From Bog-473 sp963766995 (GTDB taxonomy: Bacteria; Actinomycetota; Acidimicrobiia; Acidimicrobiales; RAAP-2), in assembly GCA_963766995.1 (NCBI GenBank), contig CAVYCE010000003.1:1559747-1623746 (forward strand): a stretch of DNA of 64,000 nt. Direction: 5' to 3'. The first letter of the stretch is position 1. Each line of letters opens with the position of its first letter. The notes under the pieces are model-generated. The model searched no databases. It had not been told where the DNA came from and was given only the letters and a program-made list of their open reading frames with translations. The translations under genes were made by a program, and so were the position numbers. Below, one piece after another: positions 45,660 to 53,919 of the stretch.

Positions 45660-46959
45660 AGCGATCAGGAATGAAATGGGGACCTTGTGCTGCGAGCAGG
45701 CTGGTTGGTGGCGACAGAGGCAGCGCTTCGAACAACGACTGAAGGAGCGCATCTCCTTGCCGATCAGGCCGCGCTGCCGCCATCTGAACGGCGGTGCGAC
45801 ATTCGTCGACATCGCCAACACACTCGAAAGGCTTGGCATCGGGCGTCAACCCGAGGAGCGTCTCGAATCGATGGCGCAGGTCGGGTCGCCCCAAAGGCTC
45901 GGTGCCAGAGAAGACGGCCCGCAGGGCATCGGCACTCATGAACGGAGCGAGGATCAGGTCGATAAAGCAACATTTGTCACACTCACCGCACCAGTGGTCG
46001 AGGCGCTGCTGCTGGTCCTGATGGAAAGATCGATTGCAGCTCCGAACCACGGAATGAAACTCGCTCAGTTCGGAAAACTGCTGCGCCACCCAGAGTTCGC
46101 TGCGTGAGCGCAGGTACGAGAACACCGAAAGGTCTGAGCCGAGAGAATTGCGCACCAAGGCGGCAAATTCCTCTTCGAAGTCAATGCCCTTGGACCATTG
46201 ATGATTGATGGCCGTGCCTTCATGCTCCAAGGTCGGTATGGATGCCGACCATTCGTTCGACAGCACCACCGCATCTCGATGATCCAAGACCGCAGCGACC
46301 ACCGAAGCTGCGGTGATGACAGCGGTGATGGGGACATGTCCATTGAAGAACCCGAGCACAGCGGACCGCATCACCACAGGGCTGAGCTCCCGGGTGATGT
46401 GCACAATGGGAAGTCCCGTTGGTGCCGCGGCGTCACTGATGGCGGCGAACGAATCCCCCTTCGGGTGCACAATGCAAAGGGCAGCCTCCGGATGTTCGTT
46501 CCTGAGCGCGGCCACCGTCACCATGGAGTCAATCCCACCACCGAACGGGATGAGGGGTCGACTGGGTGTGGAGACGTATGGCGCCGGTGATGTTGTCCCC
46601 TCAGGGCCCACCACTTCGACCCCGGACAGGTCGATGCCGTTGCGGTAGGCGAATTCACCCAGACCGCCTCGGTAATACCTGGCCAGGAACTTTCGCTCGC
46701 CGGCCGTGGTGAGCGTTGTCCCACAATCGATGATGCGGGCCGCGGTTGTCTTGTAATACGAGACACCGGCCAGGAGAAACAGGATGCGAACGGCGGCGGC
46801 CACGGCCGGATCACTCCAGTCACCGTCTGGGCCGAAGACGAAACGCTCAGTGAAGTGGTGACCTCCGGTTGAATAACGGCACTCCACTTCCCCGGAGGAG
46901 GGTGTGATCGAGTAGCCGTCGTAGGAAAAACGCTCGGCTCGATTGTCGGAAGTGGTCAT
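45625..46959 (-). CDS. murL: UDP-MurNAc-L-Ala-L-Glu epimerase (MurL)
   Basis: A 444-aa protein of the MurL family, which uses ATP to invert the terminal L-Glu of UDP-MurNAc-L-Ala-L-Glu to D-Glu. Seen: a PP-loop-like LIPFGGGIDSMVTV for ATP, VVLSNEWSAS, and a Cys cluster HWCGECDKCCFIDL that is conserved in the family. It replaces the glutamate racemase MurI in some bacteria (shown for Xanthomonas oryzae). It overlaps murD2 by 35 bp and follows pgeF by 74 bp on the same strand, forming a peptidoglycan precursor operon. Confidence 0.87.
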   Translation of the reverse strand: MTTSDNRAERFSYDGYSITPSSGEVECRYSTGGHHFTERFVFGPDGDWSDPAVAAAVRILFLLAGVSYYKTTAARIIDCGTTLTTAGERKFLARYYRGGLGEFAYRNGIDLSGVEVVGPEGTTSPAPYVSTPSRPLIPFGGGIDSMVTVAALRNEHPEAALCIVHPKGDSFAAISDAAAPTGLPIVHITRELSPVVMRSAVLGFFNGHVPITAVITAASVVAAVLDHRDAVVLSNEWSASIPTLEHEGTAINHQWSKGIDFEEEFAALVRNSLGSDLSVFSYLRSRSELWVAQQFSELSEFHSVVRSCNRSFHQDQQQRLDHWCGECDKCCFIDLILAPFMSADALRAVFSGTEPLGRPDLRHRFETLLGLTPDAKPFECVGDVDECRTAVQMAAARPDRQGDALLQSLFEALPLSPPTSLLAAQGPHFIPDRYAPPDLLVSAR

Positions 46960-47033
46960 CAGTTTGGGAAGGTCGCCACTCGGGGCGACGGCAGGTACAT
47001 GCTAGGGGCTTGGAGGACAATTTCCGGCCAGCG

Positions 47034-47831
47034 TCAGGCCAGGAGCTGGGCCATCAGGGCGAATCGACCACAGGGACGCAGGGCCCGATCGCTGAAGAAG
47101 TCATCGTCGGACGTGGTGCTGGTGCTGGCGCTGATGTGCTCATCAAGGACGCCGGCCAGACGAAGCTGCTGTCGGTTGGCGGCGATGAGATCGACCAACC
47201 AATGCCCGTCTCCGTCCGGTCGGGTGACGGCCCTCTCGAGCGGAATGGGTGCGACGGCCGCCGCCAGTCCATCATGCACCTGAGCGTCCACTTGATAGGC
47301 GTCCGAGATCACCGCTGGCCCGAGGTAGGCCACTATCCGATCCGCTCGCCCCCCCAGCTCGGTCATGGCCGCTACGGTTCGGCTGACGACGCCGGCTGCT
47401 GTGCCGCGCCATCCGGCGTGGACGGCGGCCAGCACCCGGGCCATCGGGTCCACCAGCGCAAGGGGAACACAATCGGCCACCATCATGACCAGCACAATGT
47501 CCGCCGAGGTGGTGATCAGGATGTCGGAGCCAGGTATGGCGTCGTCCATTTGGCGAGCGCCGCGTCCTCTGTGTTGGGCGTCGACCACGGTGACGTTGCT
47601 CCCGTGCACCTGGTCGGCGAAGACCAGCTGGTCGAGGTCCGCCCCAAAGGCTTGCGCCGCTCTCTCACGGTTTGTGATCACACGTGCCGATTCGTCACCA
47701 ACGTGGAGCCCGAGGTTCAGCGACTCATATGGCCCCTTGGAGACACCACCGTGACGAGTGGTCACTGCCACTGCGGCACATCCATCTGAGCCGTCCCAGC
47801 GACGAAGGACGGCTTCGGCGTCAGTGCTCAC
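47034..47831 (-). CDS. pgeF: Peptidoglycan editing factor PgeF (YfiH/DUF152)
   Basis: A 265-aa YfiH-family protein. The metal/nucleophile triad is complete: H in ADQVHGSNV, C in VADCVPLAL and H in AAVHAGWRGT. PgeF removes wrongly incorporated amino acids (such as L-Ser for L-Ala) from UDP-MurNAc precursors; older labels are laccase or polyphenol oxidase. Start GTG 47831 has a TAGCGT box eight bases before it on this strand. It heads pgeF-murL-murD2, coherent with precursor proofreading next to L-Glu attachment and epimerisation. Confidence 0.92.
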   Translation of the reverse strand: MSTDAEAVLRRWDGSDGCAAVAVTTRHGGVSKGPYESLNLGLHVGDESARVITNRERAAQAFGADLDQLVFADQVHGSNVTVVDAQHRGRGARQMDDAIPGSDILITTSADIVLVMMVADCVPLALVDPMARVLAAVHAGWRGTAAGVVSRTVAAMTELGGRADRIVAYLGPAVISDAYQVDAQVHDGLAAAVAPIPLERAVTRPDGDGHWLVDLIAANRQQLRLAGVLDEHISASTSTTSDDDFFSDRALRPCGRFALMAQLLA

Positions 47832-47839
47832 CAGCGGTC

Positions 47840-47845
47840 ACGCTA
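47840..47845 (-). promoter_or_regulatory. -10 element of leaderless pgeF promoter
   Basis: TAGCGT on the minus strand, eight nucleotides before GTG 47831, with no ribosome site between. Confidence 0.35.
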
Positions 47846-47867
47846 CTGATCGAGCAGACCGCTCGGA

Positions 47868-48278
47868 TCAGGAGGCCTCGATCTCCTGCCACATGGTGGA
47901 TGGGACAACCGAGAGGAGTGGATGGTCGCGATGCCTGGGCTGCTGCAATTCGGCGAATCCATACAGTTCGGTGGCATCGGCGGTGGGGCGATGCCGAGGC
48001 ACACTGGTACCGATCACGTCGGACAGTGAACGGCCCTGACGCTGAGCCTCGAACAGCATCTGCATCGACTGCAAGGAGAATCCTTCGCGTTGGAGCCGGA
48101 GGATGGCGCCCAGTTGCTGGCGATGAGAGGTTCCGTAGAGGCCGGTGCGGCCGCGGAGCCCCGGACGGTCCAGCAGACCAAGGGTCTGAAAGGCCCGTAT
48201 GTTCCGGGAGGTGGTTCCACACTCCAGCGCGAGCTGATCGATGGTGAGCTCGTCATCGACGGTCAGCAACCTCGGCAC
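47868..48278 (-). CDS. MerR-family transcriptional regulator
   Basis: A 136-aa regulator with an N-terminal MerR helix-turn-helix (ELTIDQLALECGTTSRNIRAF, then GLLDRPGLRGRTGLYG) and a short C-terminal region with no metal-binding Cys set, so the effector is probably organic. GTG 48278 abuts the -35 hexamer of the divergent MaoC promoter. The dyad repeats in that promoter are its likely operator. It probably controls the adjacent hydratase gene and itself. Confidence 0.87.
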   Translation of the reverse strand: MPRLLTVDDELTIDQLALECGTTSRNIRAFQTLGLLDRPGLRGRTGLYGTSHRQQLGAILRLQREGFSLQSMQMLFEAQRQGRSLSDVIGTSVPRHRPTADATELYGFAELQQPRHRDHPLLSVVPSTMWQEIEAS

Positions 48279-48310
48279 TTGACAAGACTAACATATATTT
48301 ATGTAACATA
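48279..48310 (+). promoter_or_regulatory. MerR-type promoter/operator of the MaoC gene
   Basis: A perfect TTGACA (48279-48284) is separated by 19 bp from TAACAT (48304-48309). This over-long spacer is typical of promoters that MerR proteins untwist. Inside and next to it lie three half sites in alternating orientation: ACATA (48291-48295), TATGT (48300-48304), ACATA (48306-48310), the first two forming a dyad with a 4-bp gap. The same sequence supplies TATGTT boxes for the divergent merR gene. The AT-rich tract stands out from its GC-rich surroundings. Confidence 0.72.
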
Positions 48311-48339
48311 GAACACAGTCAATTAGAAAAGAGGCACTG

Positions 48340-49224
48340 ATGGGACTGAACCTCGATGCAGTGGGCACCAAGGGTGAGCCGACGAAACGGTCATGGACCC
48401 ACAAGGACGCCCTGCTCTACGCCCTCGGTGTCGGTGCCGGCGCACTCGATCCGACCGGCTTCGAGCTGGACCTCACCACTGAGAACTCGGCTGGGGTAGT
48501 GCAGAAGGTCCTGCCCACCTTCGTCACCATCGTGGGGCAAGGGGGCGGAGCCATGGGGAACTTAGGCGACGTGGATTTCACCCAATTAGTGCACGGCGAG
48601 CAGTCGATCACCCTGAACGGGGAGATCCCGACCGAGGGATCGGTGACAGTGACGACGTCCATCGCAGGGATGTACGACAAGGGCTCAGGCGGCCTCGTCG
48701 TCCTCGAAAGTGAGTCGGTATACACCGACACCGGTGCGCCGGCGTTTTCTGGTCGAAGTGGTCTCTTCATCCGCGGTGCCGGCGGCTTTGGCGGTCCAAG
48801 GGGACCGGTGGCCGATGAGGACACGACGCTGGCGGCCGACGCATTGCCATCACGCGAACCCGACGAATCGGTGAGCTACACCACGCGCACCGACCAGGCC
48901 CTGCTCTATCGACTGAGCGGCGATCGCAACCCGCTGCATTCGGACCCCACCTTCGCCAAGCGAGCCGGCTTCGACCGCCCAATCCTCCACGGCCTATGCA
49001 CCTATGGCTTCACGGGTCGAGCTCTTCTGCATTCGGTCTGCGGTTCGGATCCGGCCAAGCTCAGGCTGATGCGGGCCCGGTTCTCCCGTCCCACCATGCC
49101 GGGAGACACGCTGACAGTGTCGGTGTGGGACATCAGCGATCAGTCTTCCGGTGCCTTCCGATTTCGCACGGAGAATCAGCGGGGCGAAGTCGTCATAGAT
49201 GGCGGACTGCTTCGACTGGCCTGA
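48340..49224 (+). CDS. MaoC-like (R)-specific enoyl-CoA hydratase, HtdY-like
   Basis: A 294-aa double hot-dog hydratase. The hydratase-2 motif is intact: YRLSGDRNPLHSDPTFA (catalytic Asp and His) followed by PILHGLCTYGFTGRAL. The N-terminal half carries ALLYALGVGAG and the degenerate first hot dog. It is closest in memory to mycobacterial HtdY (Rv3389c) and related steroid or fatty-acid beta-oxidation hydratases. AGAGG precedes ATG 48340. The MerR-type promoter directly upstream suggests inducible expression, and neighbouring CYP142 and SDR genes suggest sterol or branched acyl-CoA substrates. Confidence 0.88.
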   Translation: MGLNLDAVGTKGEPTKRSWTHKDALLYALGVGAGALDPTGFELDLTTENSAGVVQKVLPTFVTIVGQGGGAMGNLGDVDFTQLVHGEQSITLNGEIPTEGSVTVTTSIAGMYDKGSGGLVVLESESVYTDTGAPAFSGRSGLFIRGAGGFGGPRGPVADEDTTLAADALPSREPDESVSYTTRTDQALLYRLSGDRNPLHSDPTFAKRAGFDRPILHGLCTYGFTGRALLHSVCGSDPAKLRLMRARFSRPTMPGDTLTVSVWDISDQSSGAFRFRTENQRGEVVIDGGLLRLA

Positions 49225-49230
49225 CGGTAT

Positions 49231-50037
49231 TCAGCCTCCGAAAAGGAGGGAGTAGTCGGCGCCACGGCGCAGATGGTGGCCGCCGTCGATCCCCAACGTC
49301 TCCCCGGTCACAAACGATGACTCGGGACCGATGAGATAACGGACGGCGGCTGCCACATCGGTCACGGTGCCGATCCGCCCAAGGGGCATCTGATCGATGT
49401 AATTGTCGAGCAACGGACCCCCGGCGGTGATGAAGGACATGAGTTCGTCATCGATGATTCCAGGGGCCACGGCGTTGACCCGAATGCCATAGCGACCGAG
49501 TTCCTCGGCTGCGGTCTCAGCCAGAAAGCTGATGCCGGCCTTGGCCACGCCGTAGGCCCACAGGTGTGGGTGGGGGAAGCGGCCGGCTCCCGATGACATG
49601 AGGACGATGGAGCCCGGTGTGACCTGAGTTCGAAACGCAGTGCCGGCGTGCTTGACGCAGATGACCGAGCCCATGAGGTTGAGGTCGATGGTGGCGCGCA
49701 CGGCGGCGATGTCGGCGTCGAGCACCGATCCGAGGTGCAGCGAACCCCCGGCGCAGGCAAAAAGACCATTGATCTTTCCGGTGGCCTTGGTCGTAGCCGC
49801 AACAGCCTCCGCTACTTGCTCCTCTACGGTCACGTCGGCCACCACGTAGGACGCCGATGCACCGGCCGCTTTGGCGGCTTCAATGACCGCAACGGCGTCG
49901 ACCAGCTTCTGCTCGGTTCGACCACAGATGGTGACGTGCGCACCGTCGGCCGCCAGCCGGGTGGCCGTGGCCAGACCGATCCCACTCCCTCCACCCGTCA
50001 CCAACACGGACCAACCTGCGATACCCGAATCGCTCAT
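49231..50037 (-). CDS. SDR family oxidoreductase
   Basis: A 268-aa classical short-chain dehydrogenase. Cofactor motif TGGGSGIG, ACAGG in place of NNAG, catalytic Ser in VLMSSGAG and YGVAK (YxxxK). The C-terminus ends GETLGIDGGHHL. It overlaps the end of the cyp142 gene by 4 bp, so the two are co-translated; a role oxidising a hydroxyl produced along the same degradation route is inferred. Confidence 0.9.
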   Translation of the reverse strand: MSDSGIAGWSVLVTGGGSGIGLATATRLAADGAHVTICGRTEQKLVDAVAVIEAAKAAGASASYVVADVTVEEQVAEAVAATTKATGKINGLFACAGGSLHLGSVLDADIAAVRATIDLNLMGSVICVKHAGTAFRTQVTPGSIVLMSSGAGRFPHPHLWAYGVAKAGISFLAETAAEELGRYGIRVNAVAPGIIDDELMSFITAGGPLLDNYIDQMPLGRIGTVTDVAAAVRYLIGPESSFVTGETLGIDGGHHLRRGADYSLLFGG

Positions 50038-51254
50038 CGGGAGGCGCTCGCACCCACTGGCGCGGTAGGAGTGAAGGTCACCGGCATGGATTCGATGCCG
50101 GAAATGAAGTTCGCTTCCCGCCGCGGCAGGGCGGCGCGGTCGATATTGAGCCGTATGTCGGGCAGTCGGGCCAGCAGTCGGTCGACCATGACTTTGAGCT
50201 CGAGGCGAGCCAGCTGATTGCCCAAGCAGAAGTGAGCTCCGAACCCGAAGGCCATATGGGGATTGGGAGATCGCGTGATGTCGAACTGGTCTGGATGTTC
50301 AAAGACGGCGGCGTCTCGATTGGCGGACGGGTACAGCAGGATCAGTTCCTGTCCGGCGCTGATATGCGCACCTTCGATCTCCACATCTCGAGTGGCGCTG
50401 CGGGCCATGTTCTTGATGGGCGACACCCAGCGCAGCATCTCCTCAACGGCGCCTGGCATGAGTTCGGAATCGGCGGCGAGACGAGCCTGCTGATCCGGGT
50501 GGGCCAGTAGTTCCTCGAATCCGCCCGAAATCACATGTCGGGTGGTCTCGTCACCGCCAATCAGAATCAGCAGCGTCTCGTGTACCAGCGAATCATTGTC
50601 GAGCGAGTCGCCGTCAATGTCGGCGTGGCACAACACGCCGACCAAGTCATCGGTGCTGCCTCGCTTCCGACGGTCTTCAAAGACGGGATTGATGTACCCC
50701 GTGTACTCAATAAACGCCATCGCCGCCGAGTCCATAAGCGTGGGGTCAGGTGCACCCAAGGCCTTGAGCATGTCATCGGACCAGCGCAGCAGGTCGGCAC
50801 GATCTTCAGGAGCCACGCCGAGCATGTCGCCGATGACAATGATGGGAAGCGGCGCAGCGATGTCGGTCACGAAATCGCAGCTGCCCTTCTCACACACCAG
50901 ATCGATGATGGCGTCACAGGTGTCACGGAGGCCGCTCTCCATTTCGCGCACTCGCTTTGGAGTGAATCCCTCTGACACCAGACGGCGTCGCCGTACGTGT
51001 TCTGGAGCATCAAAGTCGATCATCATGGGGAGTTGGGGAACCTTGGGTCGGATGCCCTGTGCACTCGAGAACGTCTCCGTATCAACTGACGCGGCCTTGA
51101 CGCCGGCATAACTCGCCACGGCCCAGAGATCGTTGGCCTCGTCGTAGTAGACGGGGGCGTTCTCTCGCATCCAGGCATAGGCATCGTGTGGTTCCCGCCC
51201 GTAGAACGCGCCATCGAGGAGATTGATATTCAGGTGGTCCGGGGCCTCGGTCAT
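50034..51254 (-). CDS. Cytochrome P450, CYP142-like steroid C26/27-hydroxylase
   Basis: A 406-aa soluble P450. I-helix LILIGGDETTRHVISGG, K-helix EEMLR (ExxR), heme loop FGFGAHFCLGNQLARLE with the Cys ligand. The N-terminal MTEAPD and the segments PQLPMMIDFDAPEH, APLPIIVIGDMLGV and FISGIESMPV closely match CYP142 of mycobacteria, which oxidises the cholesterol side chain to the acid. ATG 51254 has a TAACGT box six bases upstream, located in the last codons of the upstream gene. It forms an operon with the SDR gene. Confidence 0.88.
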   Translation of the reverse strand: MTEAPDHLNINLLDGAFYGREPHDAYAWMRENAPVYYDEANDLWAVASYAGVKAASVDTETFSSAQGIRPKVPQLPMMIDFDAPEHVRRRRLVSEGFTPKRVREMESGLRDTCDAIIDLVCEKGSCDFVTDIAAPLPIIVIGDMLGVAPEDRADLLRWSDDMLKALGAPDPTLMDSAAMAFIEYTGYINPVFEDRRKRGSTDDLVGVLCHADIDGDSLDNDSLVHETLLILIGGDETTRHVISGGFEELLAHPDQQARLAADSELMPGAVEEMLRWVSPIKNMARSATRDVEIEGAHISAGQELILLYPSANRDAAVFEHPDQFDITRSPNPHMAFGFGAHFCLGNQLARLELKVMVDRLLARLPDIRLNIDRAALPRREANFISGIESMPVTFTPTAPVGASASR

Positions 51255-51258
51255 GCGG

Positions 51259-52446
51259 TCACGTTAACGTGGAGTCGGCGCCCTCTCGAATGCCGCACGC
51301 TTGCCTGAGCTGATCAGCAAAGCGTTCGAAGGAATGATGATGCGCCAGGGCGTAGGCCTGGCCTTGCCGGCCCAATGGGATGCCGATCGCCGGGTCGCAA
51401 AGGGCCGACAGCGACCACAAAAGCTCGCCGCCATTGTCAAACCACAAGCCGCCGCATCCCATCTCGCAGTACTCGCGGGCTCGAGAGGCCCGCGGTACCA
51501 GCAGTGGGGTGCCGGCCTGCAAACACAGCAAGCTCTGCCTCGCATAGAGCCGACCCGGATGAAGGTCCACGACGGCAGTGGCGGACGAAATCAACCGATG
51601 GAGTTCGGCCTCGGTCACTGCGTGCGACATGGGTCGCCGAATGCCACGAACGAAGTGCTCTGTGCTGTCGTCATTGACGACGACAATTCGCAATTGTGGA
51701 TTGGCCATAGCGATGAACTCGACCATGACTCGGCGCCCGAGGCGATCCCATCGGTCCGATCCGGTCAGGACCATCACGTATGCATCGCCTGAATCATCGG
51801 GGACAGATGCCGAGTCGGCCTCCCAGCGCACCGGCAAGGGAATCACGGTGGTCGGCGTCTCGGTCCGGGAGGTGATCTTTTTCCGTTCCGCTTCCGTAAA
51901 GACGACGATATGGTCGATGCGGGTGAACAGGGTATCGAAGTGCACGCGATCCGGCGTTGAGACGGTGTCGGCCAGTGGGATCAGCACGATCGGGACCGAA
52001 GAGAGTTCAGGGAGCGCTTGCAGCACGCCTCTGTCCCGGTGGTCGAGCACGATGATGGCAGCCGGTTCGATCTGGTCCAAGAGGGGTCGAGCCTGGCGCC
52101 ATGCCGCATCAGTCTCATCGCTCACGATGGCGTCGGCTCCTTCGGTGGGCCATGTCAGTGATGAGGCGCGCTCGTATTCGGTGCCTCCCGAGGGGAGCGC
52201 ATAGTTCGACACGATGAGATCCCGGTGGAGCGTCGCCCGTTCCGTCGGCCGCGGGTCCAGCACGTGTCGGGTGAACGACAAACCAGAAAGGACGTTGCCT
52301 GTTTCGCCCAGCGTGAAGAGATGGATTTCGCATGTCGCGGTCAGCGCGGCAACGACCGTGCGCTGTGCTTCTGTGAATTCAACGTCGCCAATCGACCAAG
52401 GGGAGAGGACGGCGACGCGAGGTGCCGATGATGCGGGAGTGGGCAA
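51259..52446 (-). CDS. Glycosyltransferase, GT-B fold
   Basis: A 395-aa GT-B-type transferase. VAVLSPWSIGDVEF starts the N-terminal Rossmann domain; VVFTEAERKKI and TPTTVIPLPV mark the domain junction, and the sugar-nucleotide site region reads LLCLQAGTPLLVPRASRAREY with Glu further on. It probably adds a sugar to a surface polysaccharide or glycolipid. The start is unclear: TTG 52446, six bases after the upstream stop, fits; the open frame continuing to 53139 crosses the coiled-coil gene in another frame and is not protein-like. Confidence 0.75.
   Translation of the reverse strand: MPTPASSAPRVAVLSPWSIGDVEFTEAQRTVVAALTATCEIHLFTLGETGNVLSGLSFTRHVLDPRPTERATLHRDLIVSNYALPSGGTEYERASSLTWPTEGADAIVSDETDAAWRQARPLLDQIEPAAIIVLDHRDRGVLQALPELSSVPIVLIPLADTVSTPDRVHFDTLFTRIDHIVVFTEAERKKITSRTETPTTVIPLPVRWEADSASVPDDSGDAYVMVLTGSDRWDRLGRRVMVEFIAMANPQLRIVVVNDDSTEHFVRGIRRPMSHAVTEAELHRLISSATAVVDLHPGRLYARQSLLCLQAGTPLLVPRASRAREYCEMGCGGLWFDNGGELLWSLSALCDPAIGIPLGRQGQAYALAHHHSFERFADQLRQACGIREGADSTLT
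51261..51266 (-). promoter_or_regulatory. -10 element of leaderless cyp142 promoter
   Basis: TAACGT on the minus strand lies six nucleotides before ATG 51254 and overlaps the stop codon of the glycosyltransferase gene, so the P450-SDR pair has its own promoter. Confidence 0.5.
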
Positions 52447-52451
52447 CTCGT

Positions 52452-52931
52452 CTAATCGTTGGTAGGAGGTGAGTTGGGCAATGCGGCATCGAGCCAACCG
52501 GCCAACTGAGCCTGGCTTGCCGCCTCGTTGATTTGGTAGGTGGCGATGACTTCCGCCATTTCGTCGCACCGTTGCGCCAACGTCTCTGTCATCTGCACCA
52601 AATTGCTCAACAGCGCTTGTTCTTCGTCCAATCGGCGCCTGAGGACCCTGAAGGTGAAACGGCCGAAGAGGCGGGAAAACCGCCCCCATCCGTTCGACTC
52701 GATCACCGTGGCCGACATTTGATGGTGCGCGTGCAGGTAGGCCAATGCCTCTGCTGACCTGGTGGTGTTGCCCTCCCAGTGGCCCAAGGTGGCAGAAGGA
52801 AGAACGGGCGACCATCGCAGTTGGGCATGGTGCACCGTCAGCTGCTCGAGCACGTCGCGAGGATTGACATCGTTCTGTTCCACTGCGTTGCTCAGCCCTT
52901 CGTCGCCCGTGGCGGTAGTGCAGAAATCCAC
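52452..52931 (-). CDS. Hypothetical coiled-coil protein of glycan locus
   Basis: A 159-aa protein with no family I recognise. The C-terminal half (FRVLRRRLDEEQALLSNLVQ and on) is a long amphipathic helix, probably a coiled coil; a basic stretch (RFSRLFGRFTFRVLRRR) precedes it and could bind membrane. It lies directly before the glycosyltransferase gene in the same direction and is divergent from the sulfotransferase-like gene whose product also ends in a helical tail. It could organise the glycan enzymes, but this is a guess. GTG start at 52931. Confidence 0.6.
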   Translation of the reverse strand: MDFCTTATGDEGLSNAVEQNDVNPRDVLEQLTVHHAQLRWSPVLPSATLGHWEGNTTRSAEALAYLHAHHQMSATVIESNGWGRFSRLFGRFTFRVLRRRLDEEQALLSNLVQMTETLAQRCDEMAEVIATYQINEAASQAQLAGWLDAALPNSPPTND

Positions 52932-53016
52932 ACTTTGCCTCTCTGCGCGTCATGCTACGCGGTGGCACCCCACCAATAGGTGAGGACCGGGGCGGAGTGA
53001 ACGTAACATTGAGGAC

Positions 53017-53919
53017 GTGACCAACCTGCCCCTGGGCTCGCCACCACAAGCACTGGTTGCCCTGGTGGCCTTGCCTGGTGCTCAAGGATCGTCGGTGGCA
53101 GAGGCGTGGTCGGCCGGAGGAATTCCCGTACTGGGACACCTAGTGCAGGCACCGTCGATTTCGGACGAAATCCTGGCTGCATGTCTGTCGACTTGGTGGG
53201 CTCCCCCTGAGTACCTCCCGGGGTGGGAGCACGAGCCGGCAGTAGTTGCACTCGCCGGACGCCAACGGGAGATGACGAGTGCACCCCTCGACGATGGAAT
53301 TGCCCACGTGTGGTGGGATGAACAGCATTCGTTGCTCATCGATCTCTGGTTGATGCCGGAACGCAGCCTGCGCGCCGCTGTATTGCTCTGGGATACCCCA
53401 GAACAATCGGTAAGTGCCCTTCAGGGACTCGGCATTCGTCCGATACATGCCAGAGCATTGTGGGAACACGCCACCATGCATGTTCTGAGCGCACTGGCGG
53501 GTCAGCGCATCTACGTGTGCCACCGACGAGAACTCCACGCTGGAACTCCCGCATCGCTGCAAGCATTCATGTCTGAGAACGGCATTGATGTGAGTGGTGC
53601 CGACTTGCCTCAGGGTGCAGTCACTCTCGATGGGGGGGGAAAAGATGGTTTCGACGATCTCCTCAGCGTGCTGGATTCGGTGTCCGGTCCGCATGAGGCG
53701 TTTCCCACCCTGGACCTTCCTGCACTGAGTCCGGTGTCATCCGAGCTCCTCGCCGCTCATCGTGCGGCCCACCGCATGGGTCTTGAGGCTCGAGAGGGCT
53801 GGTTGCTGGCGGATCGGCGCGAGCGGGAGACGGCTCGCATACAGGCCGAACTCAACCAGACCATGCAGGGCGTTGACCGCGTCGCTGATCACCTGCTCAA
53901 TGCCCTGGGAGCACCTTGA
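53017..53919 (+). CDS. Sulfotransferase-like protein of glycan locus, P-loop degenerate
   Basis: A 300-aa protein. The arrangement of VLLWDTPEQSVSALQGLGI, HARALWEHATMHVLSALAGQ and IYVCHRREL resembles the 3'-phosphate-binding and C-terminal parts of bacterial PAPS sulfotransferases, but the N-terminal PSB loop (normally G-x-x-R-S-G-T-S) reads LPGAQGSSV. It could be a diverged sulfotransferase or one that has lost activity. The last 60 residues form a helical tail. It is coupled to the following glycosyltransferase by a 4-bp overlap. The GTG start at 53017 is the first good candidate. Confidence 0.5.
   Translation: MTNLPLGSPPQALVALVALPGAQGSSVAEAWSAGGIPVLGHLVQAPSISDEILAACLSTWWAPPEYLPGWEHEPAVVALAGRQREMTSAPLDDGIAHVWWDEQHSLLIDLWLMPERSLRAAVLLWDTPEQSVSALQGLGIRPIHARALWEHATMHVLSALAGQRIYVCHRRELHAGTPASLQAFMSENGIDVSGADLPQGAVTLDGGGKDGFDDLLSVLDSVSGPHEAFPTLDLPALSPVSSELLAAHRAAHRMGLEAREGWLLADRRERETARIQAELNQTMQGVDRVADHLLNALGAP

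Noticed and set aside
47034..47831. Laccase/polyphenol oxidase annotation of the YfiH-family gene
   Set aside because: The family is now understood as peptidoglycan editing (PgeF), and the operon context with murL and murD2 agrees.
49235..49249. Short hairpin CCTCC-GAAAA-GGAGG between the MaoC and SDR genes as a bidirectional terminator
   Set aside because: Only five base pairs, lies within the SDR coding end, and has no T-tract.
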